From SVQP01 sp045660125 (GTDB taxonomy: Bacteria; Bacillota; Clostridia; Oscillospirales; CAG-272): a DNA stretch of 6,102 bases. The notes beneath the pieces were generated by a model, which worked only from the letters and a program-made list of their open reading frames with translations, did not search any database and had not been told where the DNA came from. Positions within the stretch are counted from its first letter, which is position 1. Each line of letters begins with the position of its first letter. The stretch is from contig JAZRDG010000125.1 in the NCBI GenBank assembly GCA_045660125.1, positions 1 to 6,102 on the forward strand, read 5' to 3'. Positions 1 through 5,412 of this stretch are shown piece by piece. The position numbers and the translations under genes were made by a program.

Positions 1-1
1 G

Positions 2-52
2 GTCGTCCGTGTGGTGGCGGGCGAAAACTTTCATGAGATGTTGTCCGTGTGG
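2..52. repeat. 13-bp direct repeat pair flanking the 3' end of the regulator gene
   Basis: GTCGTCCGTGTGG at 2-14 recurs as GTTGTCCGTGTGG at 40-52, 12 of 13 bases identical with a 38-bp period, and the second copy abuts the regulator's stop codon. The stretch contains no convincing hairpin terminator for the minus-strand gene. On the minus strand an ATG at 34-32 opens a short frame that leaves the window, but nothing resembling a good ribosome binding site precedes it. The significance of the repeat is unknown and it may be chance. Confidence 0.35.
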
Positions 53-712
53 TTACAGCAGCACGAAATGGTTCTTGCGGCAATCGATCACGCCTTCGCG
101 CTTCAGCTTGGAAATCTCCACCGAAAGTCCGCTGCGGTCTACCTCCAAATAATCCGCAAGCTCCTGGCGGTCAAACGGAATATCAAACTCCGCTTTGCCC
201 GTTTGCTGCTCCATATGCGCAAGATATGCAAGCAATTTTTCCCTTGTCGAACGCTTTCCTGTGATTTCCAGCTTGGAATAGACCATAATATTCTTTAGCG
301 CCAGATCGCGCATCAGATTATAAATCATGCGGCGGTGAAACTCGCAGCCGTTGGAGCAGGTATGCAGCACGTGCGTGCTATCGATCAGCAACACCTCGCA
401 CGGTTCATTGGCAATCACCGACACGGGCAGGGTCTGCGCCTCAGCGCACGCAAACGCCTCGCCAAACAGCTCTCCCGGCACGATGCCCGACACGATGCTG
501 CGGTTACCGTAATAATCGTGATGAATGATCTGCGCAGATCCCGAAAGCAGCAGCCCGATATATCTTGCAGGCGACCCTTCCGCAAAAATGGTGTACTTCT
601 TATCAAAAGACGCGCGCTTCGCCCCAAGGCAGGACAGCATGGTGATCAGGTGCTGATCCTCAATGCTATCAAAGAGCGAGCATTTTCTTAAAATCTCAAA
701 ATATTTTTTCAA
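53..712 (-). CDS. Crp/Fnr-family transcriptional regulator
   Basis: A 219-residue protein of normal length for the family. Residues ~14-115 form a cyclic-nucleotide-binding-like beta-barrel (glycine turns in LLLSGSAQI and PGELFGEAF). A long linking helix (~122-148) leads to a C-terminal winged helix-turn-helix (~155-219) with FDRQELADYLEVDRS and the recognition helix SGLSVEISKLKREG. The Arg-Ser/Thr pair that binds cAMP phosphate in true Crp is not evident after GELFGE, so another signal is likely. Seven cysteines are present (11, 28, 89, 105, 119, 123, 211), including C119-x3-C123, but the N-terminal cysteine cluster of E. coli Fnr is absent. The start is TTG at 712, six bases after GGAG; the frame stays open upstream to 1054, but that part lies inside the divergent ferredoxin gene. 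It probably controls the ferredoxin and itself through the 726-741 palindrome. Family assignment is firm; the effector is unknown. An HcpR-like nitrosative or redox sensor is a guess. Confidence 0.93.
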   Translation of the reverse strand: MKKYFEILRKCSLFDSIEDQHLITMLSCLGAKRASFDKKYTIFAEGSPARYIGLLLSGSAQIIHHDYYGNRSIVSGIVPGELFGEAFACAEAQTLPVSVIANEPCEVLLIDSTHVLHTCSNGCEFHRRMIYNLMRDLALKNIMVYSKLEITGKRSTREKLLAYLAHMEQQTGKAEFDIPFDRQELADYLEVDRSGLSVEISKLKREGVIDCRKNHFVLL

Positions 713-718
713 AATTTT

Positions 719-725
719 CTCCTTT
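719..725 (-). promoter_or_regulatory. Ribosome binding site that fixes the TTG start of the regulator
   Basis: Read on the minus strand, AAAGGAG (725-719) stands six bases before TTG at 712-710. No ATG in this frame lies near it, and the next internal ATG would delete the beginning of the sensor domain. This favours the TTG start. The site abuts the 726-741 palindrome. Confidence 0.8.
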
Positions 726-741
726 TGTTGAAAATTCAACA
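726..741. promoter_or_regulatory. Probable Crp/Fnr operator (16-bp palindrome)
   Basis: TGTTGAA-AA-TTCAACA has perfect 7-bp arms around a 2-bp centre. Measured from the predicted ferredoxin start (775), its centre is at -41.5, the standard class II activator position for Crp/Fnr proteins. Measured from the predicted regulator start (749, minus strand), it covers +9 to +24, which would suit autorepression. It differs from the E. coli Fnr site (TTGAT-N4-ATCAA) in spacing. No second copy was seen before the flavodiiron, ZIP or membrane-protein genes. The palindrome and geometry are seen directly; the binding protein is inferred from adjacency. Confidence 0.6.
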
Positions 742-755
742 GACTTATCGGCTCA

Positions 756-784
756 ATTATACTATAATAAGCACAGAAAAGCAA
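756..784 (-). promoter_or_regulatory. Promoter of the Crp/Fnr regulator
   Basis: On the minus strand a perfect TATAAT (761-756) lies 17 bp downstream of a weak -35, TTGCTT (784-779). The predicted start is near 749 (a G), giving a leader of about 37 bases. The -10 is one base away from the oppositely oriented -10 of the ferredoxin promoter, so polymerase probably cannot occupy both at once. Confidence 0.6.
763..768 (+). promoter_or_regulatory. -10 element of the ferredoxin gene promoter
   Basis: A perfect TATAAT with no recognisable -35 at the right distance (the 740-745 region reads CAGACT). A consensus -10 without a -35, with a palindrome centred at -41.5, is the usual layout of an activator-dependent promoter. 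The predicted start is A at 775, giving a leader of about 43 bases before ATG 818. Confidence 0.55.
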
Positions 785-817
785 GAGGGTTTGCAAAAAA
801 AGCGAAAGGAGATCGTC

Positions 818-1504
818 ATGATCAGAAAAATCATTCACATAGACAAGCAAAAATGCAACGGCTGCGGCGCTTGCGCCACTGCCTGCCACGAGGGTGCGAT
901 CGGCATGATCGACGGAAAAGCCGAGCTGCTCCGCGAGGATTTTTGCGACGGACTTGGCGATTGCCTCCCCGCTTGCCCCACAGGCGCGATCACCTTTGAG
1001 CAGCGCGAAGCCCCTGCTTACGATCAGGACGCGGTGGACAGAGCCAAAAAGCAAAAATCAGCCGCTTGCGCTTGCCCCGGCAGCGCATCTCGCAGCATTC
1101 GCCGCGAAAGCTCCGCTCCCGCGCAGCGTACGACCGTAAGCAGCCAGCTGGCACAATGGCCCTGCCAGATCAAGTTAGTGCCCGTCAACGCGCCTTACTT
1201 TGACGGCGCAAACCTGCTCATCGCCGCAGACTGCACCGCTTACGCCTACGCGAATTTCCACGCAGACTTTATGAAAAACCACATCACGCTGATCGGCTGC
1301 CCCAAGCTGGACAGCACGGATTACGCACAAAAGCTGACCGCCATTATCGCCGAAAACAACGTAAAGAGCGTAAAGGTGGTGCGCATGGAGGTTCCCTGCT
1401 GCGGCGGCATTGAAAACGCTGTCAAGCGTGCGCTGCAGGCAAGCGGAAAATTCATTCCCTGGCAGGTAATCACCATTACCACCGACGGAAAAATCGCAGA
1501 CTGA
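818..1504 (+). CDS. Dicluster ferredoxin fused to a conserved cysteine-rich domain
   Basis: A 228-residue cytoplasmic iron-sulfur protein. Residues 1-62 are a bacterial ferredoxin domain: C13-x2-C16-x2-C19-x3-C23, then C43-x5-C49-x3-C53-P. The usual second cysteine of the latter motif is missing (Leu46), so one site may hold a [3Fe-4S] or a cluster with a non-cysteine ligand. A linker (~63-110) contains C84-x-C86-P. Residues ~111-228 are a separate domain with C116, C139 (AADCTAY), C161 (IGCPKLD) and C194-C195-G-G, enough to bind another metal site. I recognise this architecture as a widespread 4Fe-4S protein of clostridia but know no demonstrated function. ATG 818 is six bases after GGAG (808-811). 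It is divergent from the Crp/Fnr gene and upstream of the oxygen-defence operon, which suggests redox or nitrosative stress electron transfer or sensing; this is inference. Confidence 0.88.
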   Translation: MIRKIIHIDKQKCNGCGACATACHEGAIGMIDGKAELLREDFCDGLGDCLPACPTGAITFEQREAPAYDQDAVDRAKKQKSAACACPGSASRSIRRESSAPAQRTTVSSQLAQWPCQIKLVPVNAPYFDGANLLIAADCTAYAYANFHADFMKNHITLIGCPKLDSTDYAQKLTAIIAENNVKSVKVVRMEVPCCGGIENAVKRALQASGKFIPWQVITITTDGKIAD

Positions 1505-1507
1505 AAC

Positions 1508-1536
1508 TTGACCCAATCTACATAATATGATATAAT
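1508..1536 (+). promoter_or_regulatory. Strong sigma-A type promoter of the oxygen-defence operon
   Basis: TTGACC (1508-1513), a 17-bp spacer and TATAAT (1531-1536), preceded by TG one base upstream (extended -10). The -35 has five of six consensus bases and the -10 all six. The predicted start is A at 1543, with a 26-base leader. The promoter begins four bases after the ferredoxin stop. No terminator hairpin separates the two genes, so some read-through is possible. Confidence 0.8.
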
Positions 1537-1540
1537 ATCA
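1528..1540. promoter_or_regulatory. 13-bp palindrome over the operon's -10 box
   Basis: TGATAT-A-ATATCA is a perfect inverted repeat with a one-base centre covering the whole -10 element. A repressor bound here would block polymerase. It is AT-rich, so chance symmetry is plausible, and it does not match the PerR or Fur consensus I know. Confidence 0.3.
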
Positions 1541-1568
1541 ACAAATGAAAGCAAAGGAGAATTTCCGA

Positions 1569-3356
1569 ATGAATATCACAAACGACATCAGATATATCGG
1601 AGCCAACGACCACAAGGTTGAGCTTTTCGAGGGACAGTACCGCGTACGCAACGGTATGTGCTACAACTCCTACGCCATCATCGACAACTACGTTGCCATT
1701 ATGGACACAGTAGACGCAGGCTTTACCCACGAGTGGCTGGACAACATCCGCGACACGCTGGCAGGTCGCACGCCCGATTATCTGATCGTGCAGCACATGG
1801 AGCCCGACCACTCCGCAAACATCATGCAGTTTGTCAAGGCTTACCCGAAGGCGACCATCGTTTCCTCCGCCAAGGCATTTGCCATGATGCAGAATTTCTT
1901 TGGCCCAGACTTTTCCGACCGCCGCATTGTTGTAGGCGAGGGCGACGTGCTGGATCTTGGCAATCACAAGCTGACCTTTGTGACCGCTCCCATGGTGCAC
2001 TGGCCCGAGGTCATTGTGACCTACGACTCCACCGACAAGGTGCTGTTCTCGGCTGACGGCTTTGGCAAGTTCGGCGCACTTGACGCTGCAGAGCCCTGGG
2101 CGGACGAGGCAAGACGCTACTACATCGGCATTGTTGGCAAGTACGGCACGCAGGTGCAGGCACTGCTCAAAAAGGCAGCCGCGCTTGACATTGAGATCAT
2201 CTGCCCCTTGCACGGTCCGGTGCTTTCGGAAAATCTCGGTTACTACCTGAACCTTTACAACACCTGGTCGAGCTACCAGCCCGAGCAGGACGGCATTGTG
2301 ATCGCCTACACCTCGGTATACGGCAACACGGGCAAGGCAGTTGCCCTGTTAGCTGAAAAGCTCAAGGCGAACGGCGCGCCTGTCGTTGTGGTGCACGACC
2401 TTGCAAGATGCGACATGGCAGAAGCAACCGCCGATGCCTTCCGCTACAGCAAGCTGGTGCTGGCAACCACCACCTATAACGCAGACATCTTCCCCTTCAT
2501 GCGCGAGTTCATCAATCACCTGACCGAGCGCAATTTCAGTAACCGCACGGTTGCCCTGATCGAAAACGGCAGCTGGGCACCCATGGCGGCAAAGGTCATG
2601 AGAGGCATGCTGGAAAAGAGCAAGAACATCACCTACACCGATACCACGGTCAAGATCCTCTCCGCGCTCAACAGCGAGAGCACCGAGCAGCTGAATAATA
2701 TGGCAGACGAGCTGTGCCGCGAATACCTTGCGCAGCGCGACGAGACCGCCAACAAAAACGACATGAACGCGCTGTTCAACATCGGTTACGGACTTTACGT
2801 CATCACCTCCAACGATGGCAAAAAGGATAACGGCTTGATCGTCAACACGGTCACGCAGGTCACCAACACCCCCAACCGCCTGGCGGTCACCATCAATAAG
2901 GAAAACTACTCGCACCACGTCATCAAGCAGACCGGCAAGATGAACATCAACTGCCTGACCGTGGACGCGCCCTTCTCGGTATTTGAGACCTTTGGATTCC
3001 AGAGCGGCAGAAACGTGGATAAATTCAAGGATTGCTCCCCTCTGCGCTCGGACAACGGACTTGTGTTCCTGCCCAGATATATCAACTCGTTTATGTCGCT
3101 GGCAGTTGAGCAGTACGTTGACCTTGGCACGCACGGCATGTTCATCTGCTCGATCGAGGAGGCGAGAGTGATTTCCGACCGCGAGAGCATGACCTACACC
3201 TACTACCACCAAAACGTCAAGCCCAAGCCCAAGACCGAGGGCATCAAGGGTTACGTTTGCACCATCTGCGGCTACGTCCACGAGGGCGAGCTGCCCGAGG
3301 ATTTCGTTTGCCCGCTTTGCAAGCACGGCGCCTCGGATTTCGTAGAGATCAAGTAA
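1569..3356 (+). CDS. fprA: Flavodiiron protein with flavin-reductase-like and rubredoxin domains
   Basis: A 595-residue cytoplasmic enzyme expected to reduce O2 to water and/or NO to N2O. Residues 1-~240 are the metallo-beta-lactamase-like diiron domain with all ligands expected: H76-x-E78-x-D80-H81, H144, D163 and H215. Residues ~243-390 are a flavodoxin domain with the FMN-phosphate loop TSVYGNT (248-254). Residues ~397-550 resemble the flavin-reductase (FMN-binding split-barrel) family. Residues ~560-595 are a rubredoxin: C564-x2-C567-G and C581-P-L-C584. The minimal flavodiiron core is about 400 residues, so this is an extended form that may pass electrons from NAD(P)H or a donor flavin to rubredoxin iron, FMN and diiron site within one chain. 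ATG 1569 follows AAAGGAG (1553-1559) by nine bases; an in-frame ATG at 1545 lies upstream of that site and is unlikely. First gene of the operon. O2 versus NO preference cannot be read from sequence. Confidence 0.95.
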   Translation: MNITNDIRYIGANDHKVELFEGQYRVRNGMCYNSYAIIDNYVAIMDTVDAGFTHEWLDNIRDTLAGRTPDYLIVQHMEPDHSANIMQFVKAYPKATIVSSAKAFAMMQNFFGPDFSDRRIVVGEGDVLDLGNHKLTFVTAPMVHWPEVIVTYDSTDKVLFSADGFGKFGALDAAEPWADEARRYYIGIVGKYGTQVQALLKKAAALDIEIICPLHGPVLSENLGYYLNLYNTWSSYQPEQDGIVIAYTSVYGNTGKAVALLAEKLKANGAPVVVVHDLARCDMAEATADAFRYSKLVLATTTYNADIFPFMREFINHLTERNFSNRTVALIENGSWAPMAAKVMRGMLEKSKNITYTDTTVKILSALNSESTEQLNNMADELCREYLAQRDETANKNDMNALFNIGYGLYVITSNDGKKDNGLIVNTVTQVTNTPNRLAVTINKENYSHHVIKQTGKMNINCLTVDAPFSVFETFGFQSGRNVDKFKDCSPLRSDNGLVFLPRYINSFMSLAVEQYVDLGTHGMFICSIEEARVISDRESMTYTYYHQNVKPKPKTEGIKGYVCTICGYVHEGELPEDFVCPLCKHGASDFVEIK

Positions 3357-3380
3357 AAATAACAACAACTTATATACAAA

Positions 3381-3386
3381 AAGGAG
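3381..3386 (+). promoter_or_regulatory. Ribosome binding site choosing between two superoxide reductase starts
   Basis: AAGGAG ends at 3386. ATG 3390 is only three bases away, while ATG 3396 is nine bases away, a workable distance. The 3396 start also gives the usual 126-residue length and puts the centre II histidines at 48, 68 and 74, close to well-studied relatives. Confidence 0.65.
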
Positions 3387-3395
3387 ATTATGATT

Positions 3396-3776
3396 ATGTG
3401 TGAAACCAAGTTCTATATTTGTGAAAAGTGCGGCAACCTTGTTGGTGTGATCCGCGATGGCAGAGTTCCCATGATGTGCTGCGGTCAGAAAATGACCAAA
3501 ATCGAGGCAGGCACGGTTGAAGCAAGCCGCGAAAAGCACATTCCCGTAGCAGTCATCGAGGGCGACAAGGTTATCGTGACCGTTGGCTCTGTGGAACACC
3601 CCATGGTGCCCGAGCATAGTATTGAATGGGTATACCTGCAGACCGACAAGGGCGGCCAGCGCAAGTGCCTGAGTGCAGGCGAGGCTCCCAAGGTCGTATT
3701 CGCTCTGGCTGATGAGAAGCCCGTGGCAGTATACGCTTACTGCAATCTCCACGGCCTGTGGAAGACCGAAATTTAA
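3396..3776 (+). CDS. dfx: Superoxide reductase (desulfoferrodoxin, two-iron type)
   Basis: A 126-residue cytoplasmic enzyme that reduces superoxide to hydrogen peroxide using electrons from rubredoxin. The N-terminal desulforedoxin-like domain (1-~37) holds centre I, Fe(Cys)4, with C9-x2-C12-G and C28-C29-G. The C-terminal domain (~40-126) holds the catalytic centre II: the E46-K47-H48 loop, H68 (VEHPM), H74 (EHSIEW), C116 and H119 (YCNLHGLW), that is four His plus one Cys, with Glu46-Lys47 at the active-site loop. Every expected ligand is present, so it should be active. It lies 39 bases after the flavodiiron gene with no terminator or promoter between, and 12 bases before ferritin. The rubredoxin gene downstream is the natural electron donor. 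An alternative start at 3390 would add two residues. Confidence 0.96.
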   Translation: MCETKFYICEKCGNLVGVIRDGRVPMMCCGQKMTKIEAGTVEASREKHIPVAVIEGDKVIVTVGSVEHPMVPEHSIEWVYLQTDKGGQRKCLSAGEAPKVVFALADEKPVAVYAYCNLHGLWKTEI

Positions 3777-3781
3777 GGAGG
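3775..3781 (+). promoter_or_regulatory. Ferritin ribosome binding site overlapping the dfx stop codon
   Basis: AAGGAGG is complementary to the 16S rRNA tail and shares AA with the dfx TAA stop (3774-3776). It sits seven bases before ATG 3789. The overlap suggests translational coupling of superoxide reductase and ferritin. Confidence 0.75.
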
Positions 3782-3788
3782 ATACAAC

Positions 3789-4301
3789 ATGCTTAACGCC
3801 AAGGTTCGCGATCTGCTCAATGAGCAGATCAACAAGGAGTTTTACTCCGCATACCTCTACCTGGATTTTTCCAACTACTTCAAGGCAGCGGGACTTGACG
3901 GCTTTGCAAACTGGTATATGATCCAGGCGCAGGAGGAAAGAGATCACGCAATGCTGTTCTACACCTACCTGCAAAACGAAAACGCAACCGTGACGCTGGA
4001 GGCGATCGGCAAGCCCGACAAGGTATTCGAGTGCCACATGGACGTGCTCAAGGCAGGACTTGCGCACGAGGAATACGTGACCTCGCTGATCAACGACATC
4101 TACGCGGCGGCTTACGACGTGCGTGATTTCCGCACCATGCAGTTCCTTGACTGGTTTGTCAAGGAGCAGGGCGAGGAGGAGACCAACGCCAACGATATGA
4201 TCACCAAAATGGAGCTGTTCGGCTCCGACCCCAGAGGGCTTTACCTGCTCAATCAGGAACTTGGAGCGAGAGTTTATACCGCGCCCTCTCTGGTACTGTA
4301 A
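3789..4301 (+). CDS. ftnA: Non-haem ferritin
   Basis: A 170-residue four-helix-bundle iron-storage subunit, expected to assemble as a 24-mer that oxidises Fe(II) and stores it as a ferric mineral. Ferroxidase ligands are at the same positions as in E. coli FtnA: E17 (NKEFYSAY), E50 and H53 (EERDH), E94, Q127, and E130 in the EQGEEE run. The short C-terminal helix is present (~144-160). No haem-binding methionine of the bacterioferritin type is evident, and the length fits ferritin rather than Dps. Third gene of the operon, 12 bases after dfx and 39 bases before rubredoxin. In this setting it probably limits free Fe(II) and hence hydroxyl-radical formation during oxygen exposure. Confidence 0.95.
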   Translation: MLNAKVRDLLNEQINKEFYSAYLYLDFSNYFKAAGLDGFANWYMIQAQEERDHAMLFYTYLQNENATVTLEAIGKPDKVFECHMDVLKAGLAHEEYVTSLINDIYAAAYDVRDFRTMQFLDWFVKEQGEEETNANDMITKMELFGSDPRGLYLLNQELGARVYTAPSLVL

Positions 4302-4340
4302 TCAAACGCAAACAACGAGAATTTCAAGGAGGATATGATA

Positions 4341-4499
4341 ATGGCAAAATACGTATGCGGCGCTTGCGGCTGGGAATATGACGAGGAGCTGGGTGCTCCC
4401 GAGCACGGCATTGAGCCCGGCACCAAGTTTGAGGATCTGCCCGAAGATTTCGAATGCCCCCTGTGCGGCGTGGGCAAGGACCTTTTCGAGCAAGAATAA
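4341..4499 (+). CDS. rd: Rubredoxin
   Basis: A 52-residue electron carrier of canonical rubredoxin length. One iron is held by C6-x2-C9-G and C39-P-L-C42-G. The conserved aromatic and acidic pattern is present (YVCGACGWEY; EDLPEDFECPLCG; KDLF near the end). ATG 4341 lies eight bases after AAGGAGG (4326-4332); an in-frame ATG at 4335 is only two bases away and unlikely to be used. Last gene of the operon, followed by a hairpin. It is the expected donor for superoxide reductase and could also feed the flavodiiron protein, although that enzyme carries its own rubredoxin domain. Confidence 0.96.
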   Translation: MAKYVCGACGWEYDEELGAPEHGIEPGTKFEDLPEDFECPLCGVGKDLFEQE

Positions 4500-4510
4500 A
4501 TGACTTATCT

Positions 4511-4542
4511 GCACACGCCGCGTCTGCGGCGTGTGCTATTAT
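4511..4542 (+). terminator. Hairpin terminator of the oxygen-defence operon
   Basis: A perfect 11-bp GC-rich stem (4511-4521 with 4526-4536, loop GTCT) begins 11 bases after the rubredoxin stop. The tract after it, TATTAT, is a poor U-run, and a better run of six T lies further on (about 4554-4559). It should pause or terminate transcription, perhaps incompletely, allowing some read-through into the ZIP gene. Confidence 0.7.
4534..4542 (+). promoter_or_regulatory. Possible extended -10 promoter for the ZIP transporter
   Basis: TGCTATTAT fits the extended -10 form TGnTATAAT with one mismatch and directly abuts the terminator stem. There is no -35 because the stem occupies that position. The predicted start is near 4549. 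This is a weak call; read-through from the operon is the alternative source of ZIP mRNA. Confidence 0.25.
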
Positions 4543-4571
4543 GCATTTGAAGTATTTTTTGTGAGGTACTT

Positions 4572-5336
4572 ATGGAGCTTGTATTATTGACCGCTCTTGG
4601 TGTGGGCGGTGCAACCGCCATTGGCGCGGTGATCGGATTTATGTTCAAAAAAATATCGCACGCCTTTTCGGATATCGTGCTCTCCTTTGCCGCGGGCGTC
4701 ATGCTGGCGGCTGCGGTGCTTGGTCTGATCCTGCCCTCTGCCGAATACGGCATAGAGCAGATGGGCGCTTGGGGCATACTCATGACCGTGCTTGGCATCT
4801 TTGTGGGGGCTTTGTGCCTGAATCTGATCGACAAGCTTGTGCCCCATCTGCACAAGCTTGCGGGCGTGGAGGCAGAATCGCACAACAACGCCAACCTTTC
4901 GCGCGTGCTTTTGTTCGTGACCGCCATTGCCATTCACAACCTGCCCGAGGGCATTGCCGCAGGCGTGGGCTTTGGTGCGGGTGACACCTCGCAGGCGCTG
5001 ATCATTGCAGGCGGCATTGCGCTGCAAAATATTCCCGAGGGCATGGTCATCATCGGACCTATGCTGGCGGCGGGCATCAAGCCGGGCAGAACCTTTGGCA
5101 TTGCCCTGTTGACAGGTCTTGTTGAGGTGATCGGCACGCTGCTTGGCTATTTTGCGGTCAGCATCGCCTCTGCCATTCTTCCCTTTGCGCTTGCCTTTGC
5201 GGGCGGCACTATGCTGTACGTCATCAGCGACGAAATGATCCCCGAGACCCACGCGCACGGTCACCAGCGCGGCGCGACCTATGCCCTTTTGGTGGGATTT
5301 TGCGTGATGCTGATCACCGACGTTTTGCTTGGTTGA
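4572..5336 (+). CDS. zupT: ZIP-family divalent metal transporter
   Basis: A 254-residue inner-membrane protein with about eight hydrophobic helices (roughly 4-24, 32-53, 67-88, 109-133, 140-165, 173-197, 202-218, 235-253). It takes up divalent metals such as Zn2+, and in some relatives Fe2+ or Mn2+. The two signature metal-site helices are clear: H122-N-L-P-E126-G and Q152-N153-I-P-E156-G, with a further E185 in the next helix, placed as in characterised bacterial ZIPs (recalled, not aligned). The loop between helices 3 and 4 has histidines (PHLHK, SHNN), and a second His-rich stretch (THAHGHQ, 226-232) may gather metal. GAGG (4563-4566) stands five bases before ATG 4572. It follows the ferritin/rubredoxin operon after a hairpin, so a link to iron or zinc balance is plausible but unproven. 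Substrate cannot be read from sequence. Confidence 0.9.
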   Translation: MELVLLTALGVGGATAIGAVIGFMFKKISHAFSDIVLSFAAGVMLAAAVLGLILPSAEYGIEQMGAWGILMTVLGIFVGALCLNLIDKLVPHLHKLAGVEAESHNNANLSRVLLFVTAIAIHNLPEGIAAGVGFGAGDTSQALIIAGGIALQNIPEGMVIIGPMLAAGIKPGRTFGIALLTGLVEVIGTLLGYFAVSIASAILPFALAFAGGTMLYVISDEMIPETHAHGHQRGATYALLVGFCVMLITDVLLG

Positions 5337-5342
5337 TTTTTT

Positions 5343-5407
5343 TGCGGACAGTCGAGGACGCCTGTCCCTACAACGGTTGGTGCGACGTGAGCAAGCCCCT
5401 GCCCTAC
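5343..5407. repeat. Intergenic direct repeat, copy 1 (65 bp)
   Basis: Sixty-five bases that recur at 5413-5477 with one change (T5381 versus G5451) after a 5-bp spacer, a 70-bp period. Read on the minus strand the unit contains two sub-blocks, each opening with GTAGGG (5407-5402 and 5371-5366). The first part (plus strand) folds as GGACAG (5346-5351) with CTGTCC (5362-5367), extended by CG/CG inside a single mismatch and an AGGA loop. It starts seven bases after the ZIP stop, so it may act as that gene's 3' structure. Confidence 0.9.
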
Positions 5408-5412
5408 TGTGG

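Noticed and set aside
1..34. Minus-strand gene start at ATG 34-32 (MKVFARHHTDD...)
   Set aside because: Only 11 codons are visible, there is no clear ribosome binding site, and no family can be recognised. It is possible but not supportable.
756..768. PerR-like box (ATTATA-C-TATAAT)
   Set aside because: The arm order is not that of the PerR consensus TTATAAT-N-ATTATAA, and two opposing -10 hexamers explain the symmetry fully.
725..817. Upstream TTG start (725) for the ferredoxin fusion
   Set aside because: The added residues are low-complexity and overlap both promoters and the palindrome. ATG 818 has a well-spaced AAAGGAG and begins just before the ferredoxin fold.
713..1054. Upstream extension of the Crp/Fnr regulator to an ATG at 1054
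   Set aside because: The extension would add 114 residues inside the divergent ferredoxin gene, lacks family resemblance and would bypass the good ribosome binding site at 725-719.
1518..2213. Minus-strand open frame over the operon promoter and flavodiiron N-terminus
   Set aside because: It covers the diiron ligand region of the real gene in antisense and has no family features.
2349..4067. Long open frame on the minus strand (about 570 codons)
   Set aside because: It lies antisense to the 3' part of the flavodiiron gene, all of superoxide reductase and half of ferritin, all of which have intact motifs and ribosome binding sites. Its translation shows no recognisable domain. It is a by-product of GC-rich codon use on the real strand.
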